DNA from: Oenanthe sinensis
Taxonomy: Eukaryota > Streptophyta > Magnoliopsida > Apiales > Apiaceae
DNA: 64,000 bases
Direction of reading: 5' to 3'
Assembly (NCBI GenBank): GCA_028671895.1
Contig: CM053813.1
Span: 10,416,001-10,480,000 of the forward strand
Of the stretch, positions 48,315 through 59,593 are shown one piece after another. The notes under the pieces were generated by a model. The model did no database searches. It had not been told where the DNA came from and was given only the letters and a program-made list of their open reading frames with translations. Both the position numbers and the translations under genes were made by a program. Each line of letters starts with the position of its first letter. The first letter of the stretch is position 1.

Positions 48315-48332
48315 CTCACAGACGGTGCCAAA
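48315..48332 (-). other. Primer binding site of the Tat element
   Basis: Minus strand reads TTTGGCACCGTCTGTGAG, abutting the LTR end (CATAACA). This is the TGGCRCCGTCTGTG form common in Tat-lineage elements, thought to use tRNA-Arg; the exact tRNA is my recollection, not shown here. Two positions (A for the expected G) fit deamination. Confidence 0.7.
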
Positions 48333-48850
48333 TGTTATGGATTAAAAACTAGGGGCTAATTAAAGCAATGTCTGTCGGAGCTTATCGAGCTTTAATGGCT
48401 GAGCTTGTGTTTCGTAGCTTGGTTCTGCCCTCACAAGATGCCTACGTATCTCTGTTGTGTTTAGAGAATCAAGCCAAAATGTAATTCTAAGAATGAGGGG
48501 TTAGACCCTTTATATAGACGTAGAAAGTCTAAGAATTAGAGTAGGTTTAGGAACATTGATGGGAAAGGCCCTTCCTAGAAAGATTCTGGATCCTTCTTGT
48601 GATAGAAGTAGTTTCCAAGTAGAAATATGTTTCCTTGTTGATTGAGGTGTCTTGGGGGCTACTCCTTGGACTAGTTTCCATGTAGTTGGACAAAATTAAT
48701 TAGCTGTATATTTTACCAATCAATTAATTACGAATTTATTTACTAATTGGGGTTTCAAGCCTCATTAATTGGGTCTTCCTTTTGGACCAGACTAGGTCTA
48801 ATTAATGTCACATTAATTATGTTTTTAGGGCTTACTTTCAGCCCATATCA
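48333..48850 (-). repeat. 5' LTR of the Tat element
   Basis: 518 bp, matching 38520-39036 with about 20 substitutions and one indel by eye. Followed by the AGAGG target copy. Confidence 0.92.
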
Positions 48851-48855
48851 AGAGG

Positions 48856-50546
48856 CTCTAATAGTAGAGCGGTCATCGTATTTTCGAACGTAGACCGGGA
48901 GTCAGAAAATTATTTTAAATATTATTGTAATCCGGGAGATGTCGGAGACAAATTATTTTAAAATAGCAATATAAATATTCCAATAAATTTATTTTTTTGA
49001 TATTCTTTTGATAAAAGAATTAAATAGAGTTAATAAATATTATTTCAATATTTATTTAATTAATGAATATTCATTTAATAAGGGTTTTATTAATTGTTTA
49101 ATTATTAATAAATATTATATAAATATTTATATTTATTTAAAATTATTTAAGGTCTTAAATGATTTATTAAAAATATTTCTGACCTTCGAAAAAATTATTT
49201 AAATATAGTAAGGATTCTTTAATATCTATTTATATTATATTTTATTCTTTTAATAAAAATAAAATATTCTCGAACTTATCAAAAATAGGGAACTCGGTCT
49301 AGGGAGTAAAAGGTGATTTACTTTCTCAAAAGCGATTATGTTTTCTCAACACTGACCTACTGTAGTAGGGATTTCAACTTATCAAATCTTAAGAGGTTTT
49401 CTGACTAACTCCCAGGTCATGATTCTAAATGGTTTTCATTCCTTGATAAAGGACATCAGTTGGCGGAGGTCAACACACCTTTGTGATGAGATGACTGCCC
49501 CGATTATTCTGGCAATACCCATTCAGAGTTTTGTGAATGTATCAACAAGTATTATATACTTGGGGAACTAGGAGTAAATTTCCAGTTCCAGAGTTATAGA
49601 TTGTTTCAGTGGACTAGGAGATATAGCGTAAGTAGCCGAGTGATGCCCGACCCAACACTTTGGCCCATATGAGGTCTAGGGTGATTCCCAATAACGGTAG
49701 AGAATGTCGTGGTTCCCCCTTCTACATGTAGAGAAAAAACAAGAGCTTTCGTATATTATGATTGATCATCGTGTATGTATGGTAGAAGCGTGATGTAATG
49801 CTCTAGTTACAGTCCCATCTTCCAATTGTAATTCTGCTGCAACATCGTAACAAAAGCCTAGGTGCTAAGTTATCGATGGTGTTGTCAGTGGTTGATATAT
49901 TTAGGTCTTCATTACTCATTCAAACTACTTTGACAAAAAAATTATTTTTTAAACTTGTAGAGGACGTAAAGTGTGCGCAATATTGCAGCTTTTAGAAGAT
50001 GTTTAAAAAGAGTATATTTACAGTTATATATGTTCTTGCTGAGCTATATTGCTCATTCTTGCTTTCTTTATATATCACAACACAATAGGTTAGAAGAATG
50101 CTGCATATGAGATGCACAATGAGGAAGCGAGTGGAAAACACACGCGCATTTCGTAGACCCTTCTCCACTACTATACCTCAGGTAGGGAATATGAGTAGGA
50201 TAGGAGTGCAATTGCTTTTGGTACGCCTTATTTATAAGTATGACTTATGTAAGCTTATTAACAAGAACAAATGGTAAGCGAACAATACTATTTCAAGTAG
50301 AAACTGTATTGATTTCATAAGTATAGTACTTTCCCTTTTGATGATGTAATAACTTTAACTTTGATGAATCATATGACTTTTAATTATTAATGTCGTTATG
50401 AGACTATGATCAATGTGTGTGCATATATAAACAATAGGGTCACCGTAGGTGAAGAATTATTAATTGTGATGTAAGTATTAAGTGATAATAACAGGAAAAG
50501 GAGAATGTGATAGCCCGGATCTCCAACCCCGGATCTTGGGGCGTCA
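48856..50546 (+). repeat. 5' LTR of gypsy-2, main part
   Basis: Very A/T-rich to 49260, then more mixed, ending TTGGGGCGTCA just before the PBS. It is collinear with 58585-59593 for about 1 kb. A region around 49620-49880 (TGATTGATCATCGTG, CCTAGGTGCTAAG) is related to 10370-10610 of the gypsy-1 LTR, so the two families are cousins. The exact last base is uncertain by a few bases. Confidence 0.78.
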
Positions 50547-50552
50547 CCGAAA

Positions 50553-50564
50553 TGGTATCAGAGT
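50553..50564 (+). other. Primer binding site of gypsy-2
   Basis: TGGTATCAGAGT, one base off the initiator-Met primer site (final C to T), a few bases after the LTR end. Confidence 0.8.
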
Positions 50565-51290
50565 GTAAGATTATAACTCTCAGAAATGATAACGAGATAA
50601 GAATAATAAATCTAACAATAATAATAATAAGAACTCCCTTCGAGTTCACTGTCGTGCTACCAGATGTAGCGCTGACATTAAAACCCATAAGGGAACCTTC
50701 AACCTCAGTTAGAAACATCACATCTAGTATATTATAGGTACCCGAGGCCCGGGAGGCTGAGAAGTTTATGGCACAGCATGATGGTGCTTTGTTAGAGTTG
50801 GGAGAGGACCCCTTGGATATCCCAGAGGAGGACCCGGAGGAGGAACCATAAGAGGATCCAGAGGAGGAGCCAGTAGAGGACCCGAGTATTGGGCCTCAGA
50901 ATGCTAACAGTGACTTTCCTACCCCACCTACTGCAGCTGAGGAGGAGCCTGTCGATAATGGTATCATTTGGAGAGGCATAAAGATGTATCCCCTACCGGA
51001 TGTGAGATCCCCTACCCCGCCGATGCCCCCATTGAACCCTTTTTCCTCTGAGGATGGTTTCGAGGAGCTTACCACTGAAGTACCGGAGCCAGTCATGGAC
51101 ATTCCCGCAGATCCAGATACCCCACCTCTCCTACCCCTAGGAGTACTAGTGGTCATCCACGAGTACATGATAGACCGTTTCACTACCGAGATTGCTACCG
51201 TCGATGCCTACATAGACGAGCTGAGACGTCAGCTAATAGCTGGGCGTGATCTCTGGTATACCCAACATGGGGTATGAGATTGGTTACTCC
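50565..51290 (+). pseudogene. gypsy-2 leader frame / gag N-terminal extension
   Basis: One frame runs from 50565 to TGA 51275-51277 with only TAG 50735-50737 and TAA 50849-50851 interrupting it. It encodes a short segment with LPDVAL (50660-50680) that has a counterpart in gypsy-1 (about 11690), then a strongly acidic stretch with repeated D-P-E-E-E units (50810-50885), then a Pro-rich and an amphipathic segment. The function of such pre-gag frames is not known. Confidence 0.55.
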
Positions 51291-51882
51291 CTAGTAGATG
51301 AGACTTGGAGTCACGAGGATAGAGATGTGAGCCCGTGTCCGCATGAGGAGCTTAGCTACCCAGGTGGGGGGAGTAGTGACTCTGAGGGCGGCTGATTCGA
51401 TATGGGCAGATGCCATGATGCAGTTGCAGGATATGACCCGTCCCGTGGAGTAGCCTAAGGGGAGGCTCGTGGCCTGACTTTTTATATGGGTGTTAGTGGT
51501 ATCATCAATTTGTGAGGAGATTCAATTATGTAGTGATATACCTTTTTCAGCTATTTGTTAGGCACCATGGTTATATATATTTGCGTTGCTTCTCTATGTA
51601 TCCCACTAGTGCAAACTCTGACGTTCATTGATTGTGATCAAGATTCGCCATATGTATAAATTCGACTTATTCAGTTCACTAAATTTCATGTTTTAAGCAT
51701 TTTGTTTTAAATGTTGTCCTATATATCTTTTTGTCCTACATAGCTTCGATTTATCTATTGGAATATATAGAATTGTAAATCTTCCACTTCAGTCCAATGA
51801 TTACCAAGACTACAATCGGTAACTAAAACCATAAACTCTCAAATTATTCTGATAAGAAATTTTTCTTATATATATTAGAAAT
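51291..51882 (+). other. gypsy-2 spacer between leader frame and gag
   Basis: No sustained frame. 51480-51880 is A/T-rich and untranslatable. It may be the 5' untranslated part of a separate gag message; nothing else seen. Confidence 0.45.
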
Positions 51883-53040
51883 ATGCCCCCATGACCGACT
51901 CTGTTGCCCAGGGCAGTAACAACCATGAGGTGGAAAATCAGAACTCCCAAGAAGAAGAAGAAGAAGAAGAAGACATAAGTTATAATGAGTTGGATGACCA
52001 AAACTATGAAGAGGAAAATTATGAAGACACCCAGGATGATGAAAACTAGGAAGGGAATCAGATAGAACAGTTTGTGCAGTTACTCAGGTAGAACTTAAAC
52101 TGCCAACCACCGCCACAACCTCAATGCCCCGACCATGCGATTGTGAATTCCTTTAAGGCCTTCAAGTCACTTAAACCTCACGAGTTTTAGGGGACTGCAG
52201 ATCCAGTCGAGGCAAGGGCCTGGCTGAAGGAAATGGAGAAAACCTTCGAGATCATGGGCACTGAAGAGGCCTAGAAGACTATTTTCACCACTTACCTTCT
52301 GAAGGGAGAGGCCAACTATTGGTGAGAGGCAGAGAAGAACTTGGAAATTGATGCCATCATTAGTTGGGCAAGGTTTAGTGAACTGTTCTTGAAGAAATAC
52401 TTCTCAGGTTCATGGAGACCCAGATGGAATCAAAATTTCTAAAGTTGAAACAAGACAACTTGACTGTGGTATAATATAAAGCAAGGTTTACCGAATTGTC
52501 AAGGTTTGTTCCGGACTTTGTGAACACAAATGCAAAGCGAGTAAGGAGGTTTCAGCAAGGGTTGAAGCAATGGATCCAGAATAGGGTTGCTATGTTTGAG
52601 CTTATAGACTATGCTGTGTTGGGGTAGAAGACCTCAATTGTGGAGGCAGGAAGTGATTAGATTCATAAGAATAAAGAGGTGAAAAAAAAGAAGTTTGAGA
52701 TTCATGGAAAGGGTTCCGTGAGTGGGAACTTTCCAAGTAGGATCAACTGAGCGGCGGTCTCGCAACCAGCAAAAAGCTCAGGATTCAGAAAGTTTGAGAG
52801 TGGAAGCACGACCTAGGGTGGGCAACAAGCTAGAGTATCTCACTTTAGTCAACCCCGACCCCTACTATCATATTGTAAGAGTTGCGGGAAGAAGCATCTT
52901 GGCTCATGTTTCCAGAGATCAATAGAGTGCTTCAAGTGCGGGCGAGCAGGTCACTATACTAATGCTTATCCTCAGAATGGCTTGACATGTTTCCAATGTG
53001 GGATGATAGGGCATATGAAGAAGGATTTCAAAGTGGTAAA
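51883..53040 (+). pseudogene. gypsy-2 gag, broken
   Basis: The frame starts at ATG 51891 (an ATG at 51883 hits a stop after three codons). A poly-Glu run from a (GAA)n tract (51951-51972) is followed by the gag core, which shifts frame near 52405. Stops: TAG 52047, 52089, 52188 and 52272, TGA 52323, TAA 52472, TAG 52625 and 52658. Two zinc knuckles (52929-53030) each keep C-x2-C-x4-H but have lost the fourth ligand: the last Cys is Tyr in the first and Phe in the second. Not functional. Confidence 0.78.
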
Positions 53041-55680
53041 ACCAACCATGTCCAGAATGAGTGGAACTGCTTCCAACAAGCCACCAACTGCTAGGACCTT
53101 CAATATGACAGAGAAGGATGTCGTTAGAAACACGGAGATGATGTCAGGTACACTTCTCCCCAATACAGTCCGTATGAATGTTTTATTTGATTTTGGAGCT
53201 ACTAAGTCCTTGTATCTAAAGATCTTGCGTGTAAGTTAAATCATAAGGTTGAACCATTGAAAGAATCGGTGCAAGTAGAGATAGCCAACCGAGAAATAAT
53301 CCCCGTTAGTCAAGTACACCCGAACTGTAATCTAGAAATAGATGGGAAAACCTTTAGGATAGATTTAATTCCTTTTCAACTAGGAGAGTTTGACGTCATC
53401 TTGGGAATGGATTGGTTATCGAGAAACGATGCGCAGATTGATTGTGAGAAGAAAAAGATTAGGTTAAAAGTACTGGGAGGGATAGAAGTCGTGTTCAAGG
53501 GACAACAACAAACTAGAAAGATTATAAACATAGCCCAAATCAAGAAATTGTTATGAAAAGGGTGTGAGTCTTACCTAGCCTATGTGGCAGACACAAATCG
53601 AGAGGTACCTAACCTTCGAGACATTCAAATTGTGACTGAATTCGAGGATGTGTTTCCAGAGAATCTCCCAGGACTGCTACCCGACCGAGCAATAGAGTTT
53701 GTAGTTAAATTAGCCCCAGGGACGTCGCCAGTTTCTAAGGCACCGTACCGTTTATCCCCAGTAGAGATGAAAGAATAAGCCACCCAGTTACAGGAACTGT
53801 TGGAGATGGGAATGATAAGACCAAGTGTATCACCTTGGGGTGTGCCGATGTTGTTTGTAAAGAAAAATAATGGCAGCATGCGACTGTGCATAGACTACCT
53901 AGAACTGAACAAGCTAACTGTAAAGAACAAGTATCCCTTACGAAGGATTGATGATTTGTTCGACCAATTAAAGGACGCAGTCTATTTTTCCAAGATTGAC
54001 CTTAGAACCGGGTACCACAAGTTAAAGATTAAGCCATAAGATAAAACGAAGACAACATTTCGCACCAGATACGGACACTATGAGTTTTTTGTATTATCAT
54101 TTGGATTAACCAATGCTCCAGCAGCCTTCATGGACTTAATGAACTGAGTTTTTAAGAAATACTTGGACAAGTTCGTCATTGTTTTTATCGATTATATTTT
54201 GATCTACTCAAAGACTGAAGAAGAACACGCGGAACATATGAGAATAGTTTTGGAGAATTTAAAGGAAGAAAAGTTGTATGTTAAATCCTCGAAGTGTGAA
54301 TTTTAGCTTAGAGAAATTTAATTTTTGTGACACATGATAAGTATCGAAGGGATATTGGTTGCCCCTGCTAAGATAGAAGCCGTTTCCAACTGGGAAAGGA
54401 CAACCACACCAACCGAAGTAAGAAGTTTCGTAGGACTGGCCGATTATTACAAGATATTTATGCAGGATTTTGCCAACATAGCCACCCCACTAACTCGACT
54501 TACTCGGAAAATGGAAAAATTTAACTGGATGGAAAAATGTGAGGAAAGCTTTCAGTAACTAAAGAAGAGATTAGTAATAGCCCCTATGCTAGCCTTACCC
54601 GATAGAAAGAGAGACTTTGTGATTTACAGTGATGCCTCGCATAAGGGATTAGGGTGCGTGCTCATGCAGCACGGTAAAGTGATTGCATATGCATCACGGA
54701 AATTGAAGGGATATGAAATATGGTACCCCACCCATGACTTGGAATTGGTCGCGATAGTTTTCGAACTGAAAATTTGGAGGCACTATCTGTATGGCGAGAA
54801 ATATGAGATTTACACGGATCATAAGAGCTTGAAGTATATTTTTACATAAAAGGAATTGAACATGAGGAAAATGAGGTGGCTAGAGTTAATCAAGGAATAT
54901 GACTGTGAAATCCACTATCACCCAGGAAAGGCCAATATGGTGGCTGATACCCTTAGCAGGAAAGAGAGACTTAAGATGATGACCTCTTCGGAAGGGCTGA
55001 TTTGTGAGTTTAAGAAAATGGAGATTGGAGTAAAAATGACCAGTAAGGGCACCAAAGGATTATTTGAGATCAGTATGCAGCCCACATTGATAGAAAAGAT
55101 CAGACTGTGTCAAGAAAAGAAGCGAGAAGAAGAATGGAAATCCCTGACCAGAAAAGAGATGAAGTGTGAAAATGATGATAAATGAATCATGAGATATGCT
55201 TCCAGGATTTGGATTCCGAATGTGGAGGATTTAAAGGATGAGATTTTTCATGAAGACATAATTCAAGATATTCGATTCACCCTGGTGGTACCAAGATGTA
55301 TAGAGATTTGAAAGAGTATTATTGGTGGCCAAACCTGAAAAAGGATGTAGTGGAATGGGTGAGCAGGTGTTTGACATGTCAGAGAGTGAAGGCAGAATAC
55401 CAGTGGCCCAGCAGTCATTTCCCACCCTTAGAGATTCCCGAATGGAAAAGGGAACAAATAACTATGGAATTTGTAGTAGGCTTACCAAGGACGAACACGA
55501 ACCATGATGCGATATGGGTGATTATAGACAGACTAACCAAGTCAGCTCATTTTCTTCCGATCAACGAATGCTATATAGTCGACAGACTGGTGGAAATATA
55601 CATCAAAGAGAATGTGGTGAGTCATGGAGTTCCCCTGTCCATAATGTCAGACCGAGATCCAAGGTTTAACTATGTTCTTG
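53041..55680 (+). pseudogene. gypsy-2 pol: protease, RT, RNase H, partial integrase (broken)
   Basis: Protease active-site text is at 53180-53220 (FDFGATKS, Asp kept, second residue changed), with a one-base shift just after it and then GMDWLS at about 53405. RT runs in frame 1 from 53584 with LCIDY; its catalytic motif reads FIDY at 54184-54195, so the second Asp is lost. RNase H (YSDASHKGLG, about 54625; TDHKSLKY, about 54815) is fairly intact. Integrase zinc finger spans 55200-55400 with a frameshift near 55270; the first catalytic Asp is Glu (ITMEF, 55467), the second is present (SDRDPRF, 55650), and the third is beyond the truncation. In-frame stops: 53554, 53776, 54037, 54145, 54304, 54319, 54328, 54556, 54847 and 55183. 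Confidence 0.88.
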
Positions 55681-56567
55681 GTCTTTTCTTGATGGATCAA
55701 AGCTCTTAAGATTAACACATGCCACTCTAAAGACCCCAATCTCTAAGTTAAGTTCATCAAGCTTCAAGTAAGGTATGAACACCCTCCATATTTGAGATTT
55801 TGGTTGAAGTGGTATGAAGCAAAAGTTAGTATATGAGTATATGTAAGAGCATGACAAAGATTTGGTGTTTTGTTAGAATGATGTATCTGTTTGTTCGATG
55901 ATGTTGGTGAAACAATGTTGGTTAGAAGTTATAAAAGAAGTAGCTTTAATGATATGTTAAAATTAGTGTCTTGATGTTGGGTTGATTGTGAATGGATTCA
56001 CGAAAGTGAATCCGGAAAATGTTCCATTTATAGCTATCATAATGCCCAATTTTCTTAGACTCATTTGGACTAGAAGTACCAAACTAAAAAGGCATTGGAC
56101 CTTGTCACCACTGACCATTACTGCATAGGACTTTTTTCATAGTTTGTTTTGACACTTGAATCATATTATTCCGATTTACGGTTTAGGAGAAAAGCTAGTT
56201 TTAGTGGAGGTGACTAAAATGACCAAACTACTGCGAATGGTTCCCTTTATAAATATAAATGGACCTTTAACAATTGTCAAAAATAATGAAATTTGGAGGA
56301 TAACTAGTTTGGACAGTGGTTAAGTCTTCCAAAAAATTTCACGCACAGTTGTAGAATATTTGATTTTATAAATATTATTGAACCTAAGGAGGTACAAGTG
56401 AAATCCCTTGAGTGATTACTTGGAAAGTGGATTTTGAAATAACTACGTAAAGTGGAAATTGAGAATGGGTCACAGACCAAGTGTTTGACTTAAATGATTA
56501 ACATGTGCCCTTAAGATAAAACGGGTCTAGAATGAGTCGTCTAAGACATGTTAGAGTTTCTGTTCGA
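55681..56567. other. Unassigned non-coding stretch
   Basis: It joins the broken gypsy-2 integrase abruptly at about 55680. A/T-rich, with no frame beyond about 60 codons and no match seen elsewhere in the window. It may be the upstream part of the gypsy-2 3' LTR, since LTR sequence resumes right after the solo-LTR insertion, or it may be foreign filler. Confidence 0.4.
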
Positions 56568-56572
56568 ACGTA

Positions 56573-58510
56573 TGAAAGGCTGTATGTATAGACCTATATG
56601 TAACATAGGGTTATAACTCAACACAAGAACATGACGTGTAAATAATATGAAGTTATCACCGGAATCAGGAAGACATGAAGACTTGGTAAAGACAAAGGAT
56701 AAAGAAGAAATCTACAGACTTGAAGCATTAGCTCACTGGAAGAAGTTCATTAATATGTTCATGCCTCAGTGAAGAATAAAGGTTGAAGTATTTAAGGATG
56801 TGGAAGCAGTGAAGCGGTTGTCAAAGTACCAGAAAGATTCTAGTGATCCAAATCTGCAAATCAGTCAAGCAATGAATTGTAGAGCTCAAGTACAGGAATC
56901 GAGAAGATAGAATATACGGCAAATACAAAGAATCAAAATATTAGATGGAATCTTGGAGTCTATTATAGATTGCTGGAGGAAGTTCATTCATATGTACAGA
57001 CTTCAGTGAAGGATAAAGTTCAAAGATGTTCAGGGTTTCAGATATGTTTATGGTTCAGCATAAGTGCTAGAGGATTCCAATGTACTTACAATAGAAGCAC
57101 TTCTTAACAGCTAGAGAAACAGGGCCAATTGAATAGTCAAGAAGATGTGAAGATCAAGTTCGTGTTAGTCGTTTGTGAACCAGACCAGTCGCACTAAACG
57201 TCAGCACAAAAGGAATTGAGAACTGCATCTATGTTAGAAAAGAATTGGCTGTATAACCGTTGTGTGCTAAAGCTCGGAGAAAATCAAGTTCAAGTAGTAA
57301 AGGTAAATTTATTAACTTGGTTGCAGTGAAAAGAAATATTACAGAGCTTTGAATCGTTGGAAAAATGGCTAAGGTGAATTACCGACAGTTGGTTTTAGCT
57401 GTTTGGCTGTTTCGTCTTATTTACCGATAGTTGGTTATAGGCTGTTTGGCTGTTTTGTCTTATTTCCGACGGTTGGGTTTCCTGTTTGGCTATTTCGTCT
57501 TATTTACTGATGGTTAGCCAAATCACTCGACGGTTATCATTTTGGATAAATTATTATTTCAAATCACTCGACGGTTATGCATTTTGAGTCGATAGTTATT
57601 GGGTTCGACTGTTTCGTCTCGACGGTTACAGCATCTCGATAGTTAAGGGACTCAGATAAATATCCAGATTATTTATTCCATCGACGGTTAAGTCTCGATA
57701 GTTATGGCACTTCGATAGTTGAGGGTTTAAGATTGTTTAATCTACAGCCAGCCACAGCATGCCACCTATCATTGATATCCTTGAGCAAAATTGTTTTAAG
57801 TGATTTATTTCAGTCTCGATGGTTATCAACAGACTCACCGATGGTTATAAATAAAATGTCTCGACGGTTGTTAATTCAAGAAGTGAAGAAGCAGCTCAGT
57901 TACTTGGACCACATGAAGCCACGTAGCTGTACTGAAAAAGTCTACACATATATTGAAGCAGAGCCATTCATTTGGGAGTCTGTCTTCTACAACACAACGA
58001 AAATAACCACAGAGAGAGAAGGCGAAGCCGGAGAGGAGAGACACCAGAAAAATCTATACCTCCTCACCGGAGATGTATTAGTGGTCGGTACCTTAACGGA
58101 AAATGTTCAGGGCCACTATATATCACTCTCTACGGTCTTAGTTTCCTTTGTACTGATCTAGAAATACTTGTATAGGAAATTGAGAGTTATATGTTTTTGT
58201 TAAGCAGCGAAGAACTTGTTCTTCGGACCGGATTTGTTGACCGGGTGTAGCAACCTCAGGGTTTATATTTATCAAATGATATATTCCCCGAATCTTGTGT
58301 TGTTTATTTTCCTGCTGATTTTCTAGAACCGAAATGATTAATCCTAAACACAGAAAATTAGTAAACAGCTCCGTAAACACTATTCACCTACAGAACACGA
58401 GCCCACTAACCGAACTCAAAATTATTTATCCGCAAAAGATTCGAAAGAATTTTTTAATTTAGTGAGTATCGTATTCAACCCCCCTTCTACGATACTTCCG
58501 GGGCCTAACA
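56573..58510 (+). repeat. Solo LTR of the copia-2 family
   Basis: 1938 bp, opening TGAAAGGCTG and closing GGCCTAACA like copia-2, and flanked by a perfect ACGTA duplication (56568-56572 and 58511-58515). There is no internal sequence, so the element was reduced by recombination between its LTRs. It is about 140 bp longer than the copia-2 LTR, the extra length being in the reiterated-motif block. Confidence 0.92.
57385..57865 (+). promoter_or_regulatory. Expanded TCGACGGTTA / TCGATAGTTA array
   Basis: About 15 related ten-base words in 480 bp (for example near 57386, 57422, 57467, 57509, 57529, 57569, 57592, 57618, 57636, 57682, 57694, 57711, 57817, 57838 and 57862), mixed with a repeated TGTTTGGCTGTTT phrase at 57390-57490. 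It lies 250-730 bp upstream of the TATA box (58117), at the same place as the copia-2 array, but with TCGACGG dominating instead of CCGATRG. Confidence 0.6.
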
Positions 58511-58515
58511 ACGTA

Positions 58516-59593
58516 CGTATTAAACGGTAATTGGTTTATATTCTATAAATTATTATAGTTATATGCCGGTGTATATATAGAGGCTCTAAGAGTAGATCGC
58601 ATTTCGTATTTTGGAACGTAGATCGGGAGTCAGAAGGTTATTTTAAATACTGTTGTAATCCGGGAGATGCTGAAAACATATTATTTTAAAATAACAATTA
58701 TCAATATTCCAATAAATATTTTTTTTATATTCCTTTGATAAAGGAATTAAATAGAGTTAATAAATATTATTTTAATATTTATATAATTGATTAATATTAT
58801 TTTGAATATTCATTTAACAAGGGTTTTATTAATTGTTAATAAATATTATTTAAATATTTATATTGATTTAAAATTATTTAAGGTCTTAGATGATTTCTTA
58901 AAAATATTTTTGACCTACGGAAAATTATTTAAATATAGTAAGTGTTCCCTAATATTTATATTTCTTTTATTTTATTCTTCTAATAAAAATAAAATATTCT
59001 CGGACTTATTAAAAATATGGAACTCGGTCTAGGGAGTAAAAGGTGATTTACTTTCTCAAAAGAGGTTATGTTTTGGCATCACTGGCCTACTGTAGTAGGG
59101 TTTTCAACTTATCAAATCAAAAGAGGTTTTCTGACTAACTCCTGGGTCGTGGTTTTAAATGGTTTTCATTCCTTGATAAAGGACATCAGTTGGAGGAGGT
59201 CAACACACCTTTGTGATGAGATGACTGCCCCGATTATTTTGGCAATACTCATTCAGAGTTGTGTGAATCTATTAACAAGTATTATATACTTGGGGAACTA
59301 AGATTAAATTTCCAGTTCTAGAGTTATAGATTGTTCATGTGGATAAGGAGATATAGTGTATGTGGCTGAGTGACGCAAGGCCCAACACTTTAGCCCATAT
59401 GAGGTCTAAGGTGTTTCTCAATAGCGGTAGAGAACGTCTTGGCTCCCCCTTCTACATGTAGAGAAACAACAAGAGCTACCATATGTTACGATTGATCATC
59501 GTGTATGTATGGTAGAAGCGTGATGTAATGCCCCAGTAGCAATCCCATCTTCTAATTGGAATTGTGCTGTAACATCGTAACAAAGGCCTAGGT
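58516..59593 (+). repeat. 3' LTR fragment of gypsy-2 type
   Basis: Collinear with 38469-38519 plus 48851-49870 at high but clearly imperfect identity, without the Tat insertion, so it shows the empty Tat target site. It is interrupted on the left by the solo LTR and cut on the right at 59594 by copia-3. Confidence 0.85.

Larger units (their letters stand above)
38520..48850 (-). mobile_element. Tat-lineage Ty3/gypsy element, structurally complete
   Basis: 10.3 kb, minus-strand, flanked by AGAAG (38515-38519) and AGAGG (48851-48855), a one-mismatch target duplication. The matching unoccupied site is seen at about 58580-58590 (AGAGG). It has LTRs of 517 and 518 bp, a PBS, gag, a pol with two RNase H domains (diagnostic of the Tat lineage) and integrase, then a 3' region with tandem arrays and an opposite-strand gene. 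The LTRs differ at about 20 positions by eye (about 4%), much older than copia-2. All coding parts carry stops or frameshifts. Confidence 0.92.
48856..55680 (+). mobile_element. gypsy-2: chromovirus-like Ty3/gypsy element, 3' truncated
   Basis: Plus-strand: LTR (48856-50546, with its left end at 38469-38519 beyond the Tat insertion), PBS, leader frame, gag with two zinc knuckles, protease, RT, RNase H and integrase up to about 55680, where the integrase stops before the catalytic Glu and any chromodomain. A 3' LTR-like piece lies at 58516-59593. RT and RNase H text and leader peptide relate it to gypsy-1 (Tekay/Del-like). Confidence 0.82.

Noticed and set aside
51810..52001. Minus-strand frame with a poly-Phe run
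   Set aside because: Complement of the (GAA)n tract that encodes poly-Glu in gypsy-2 gag.
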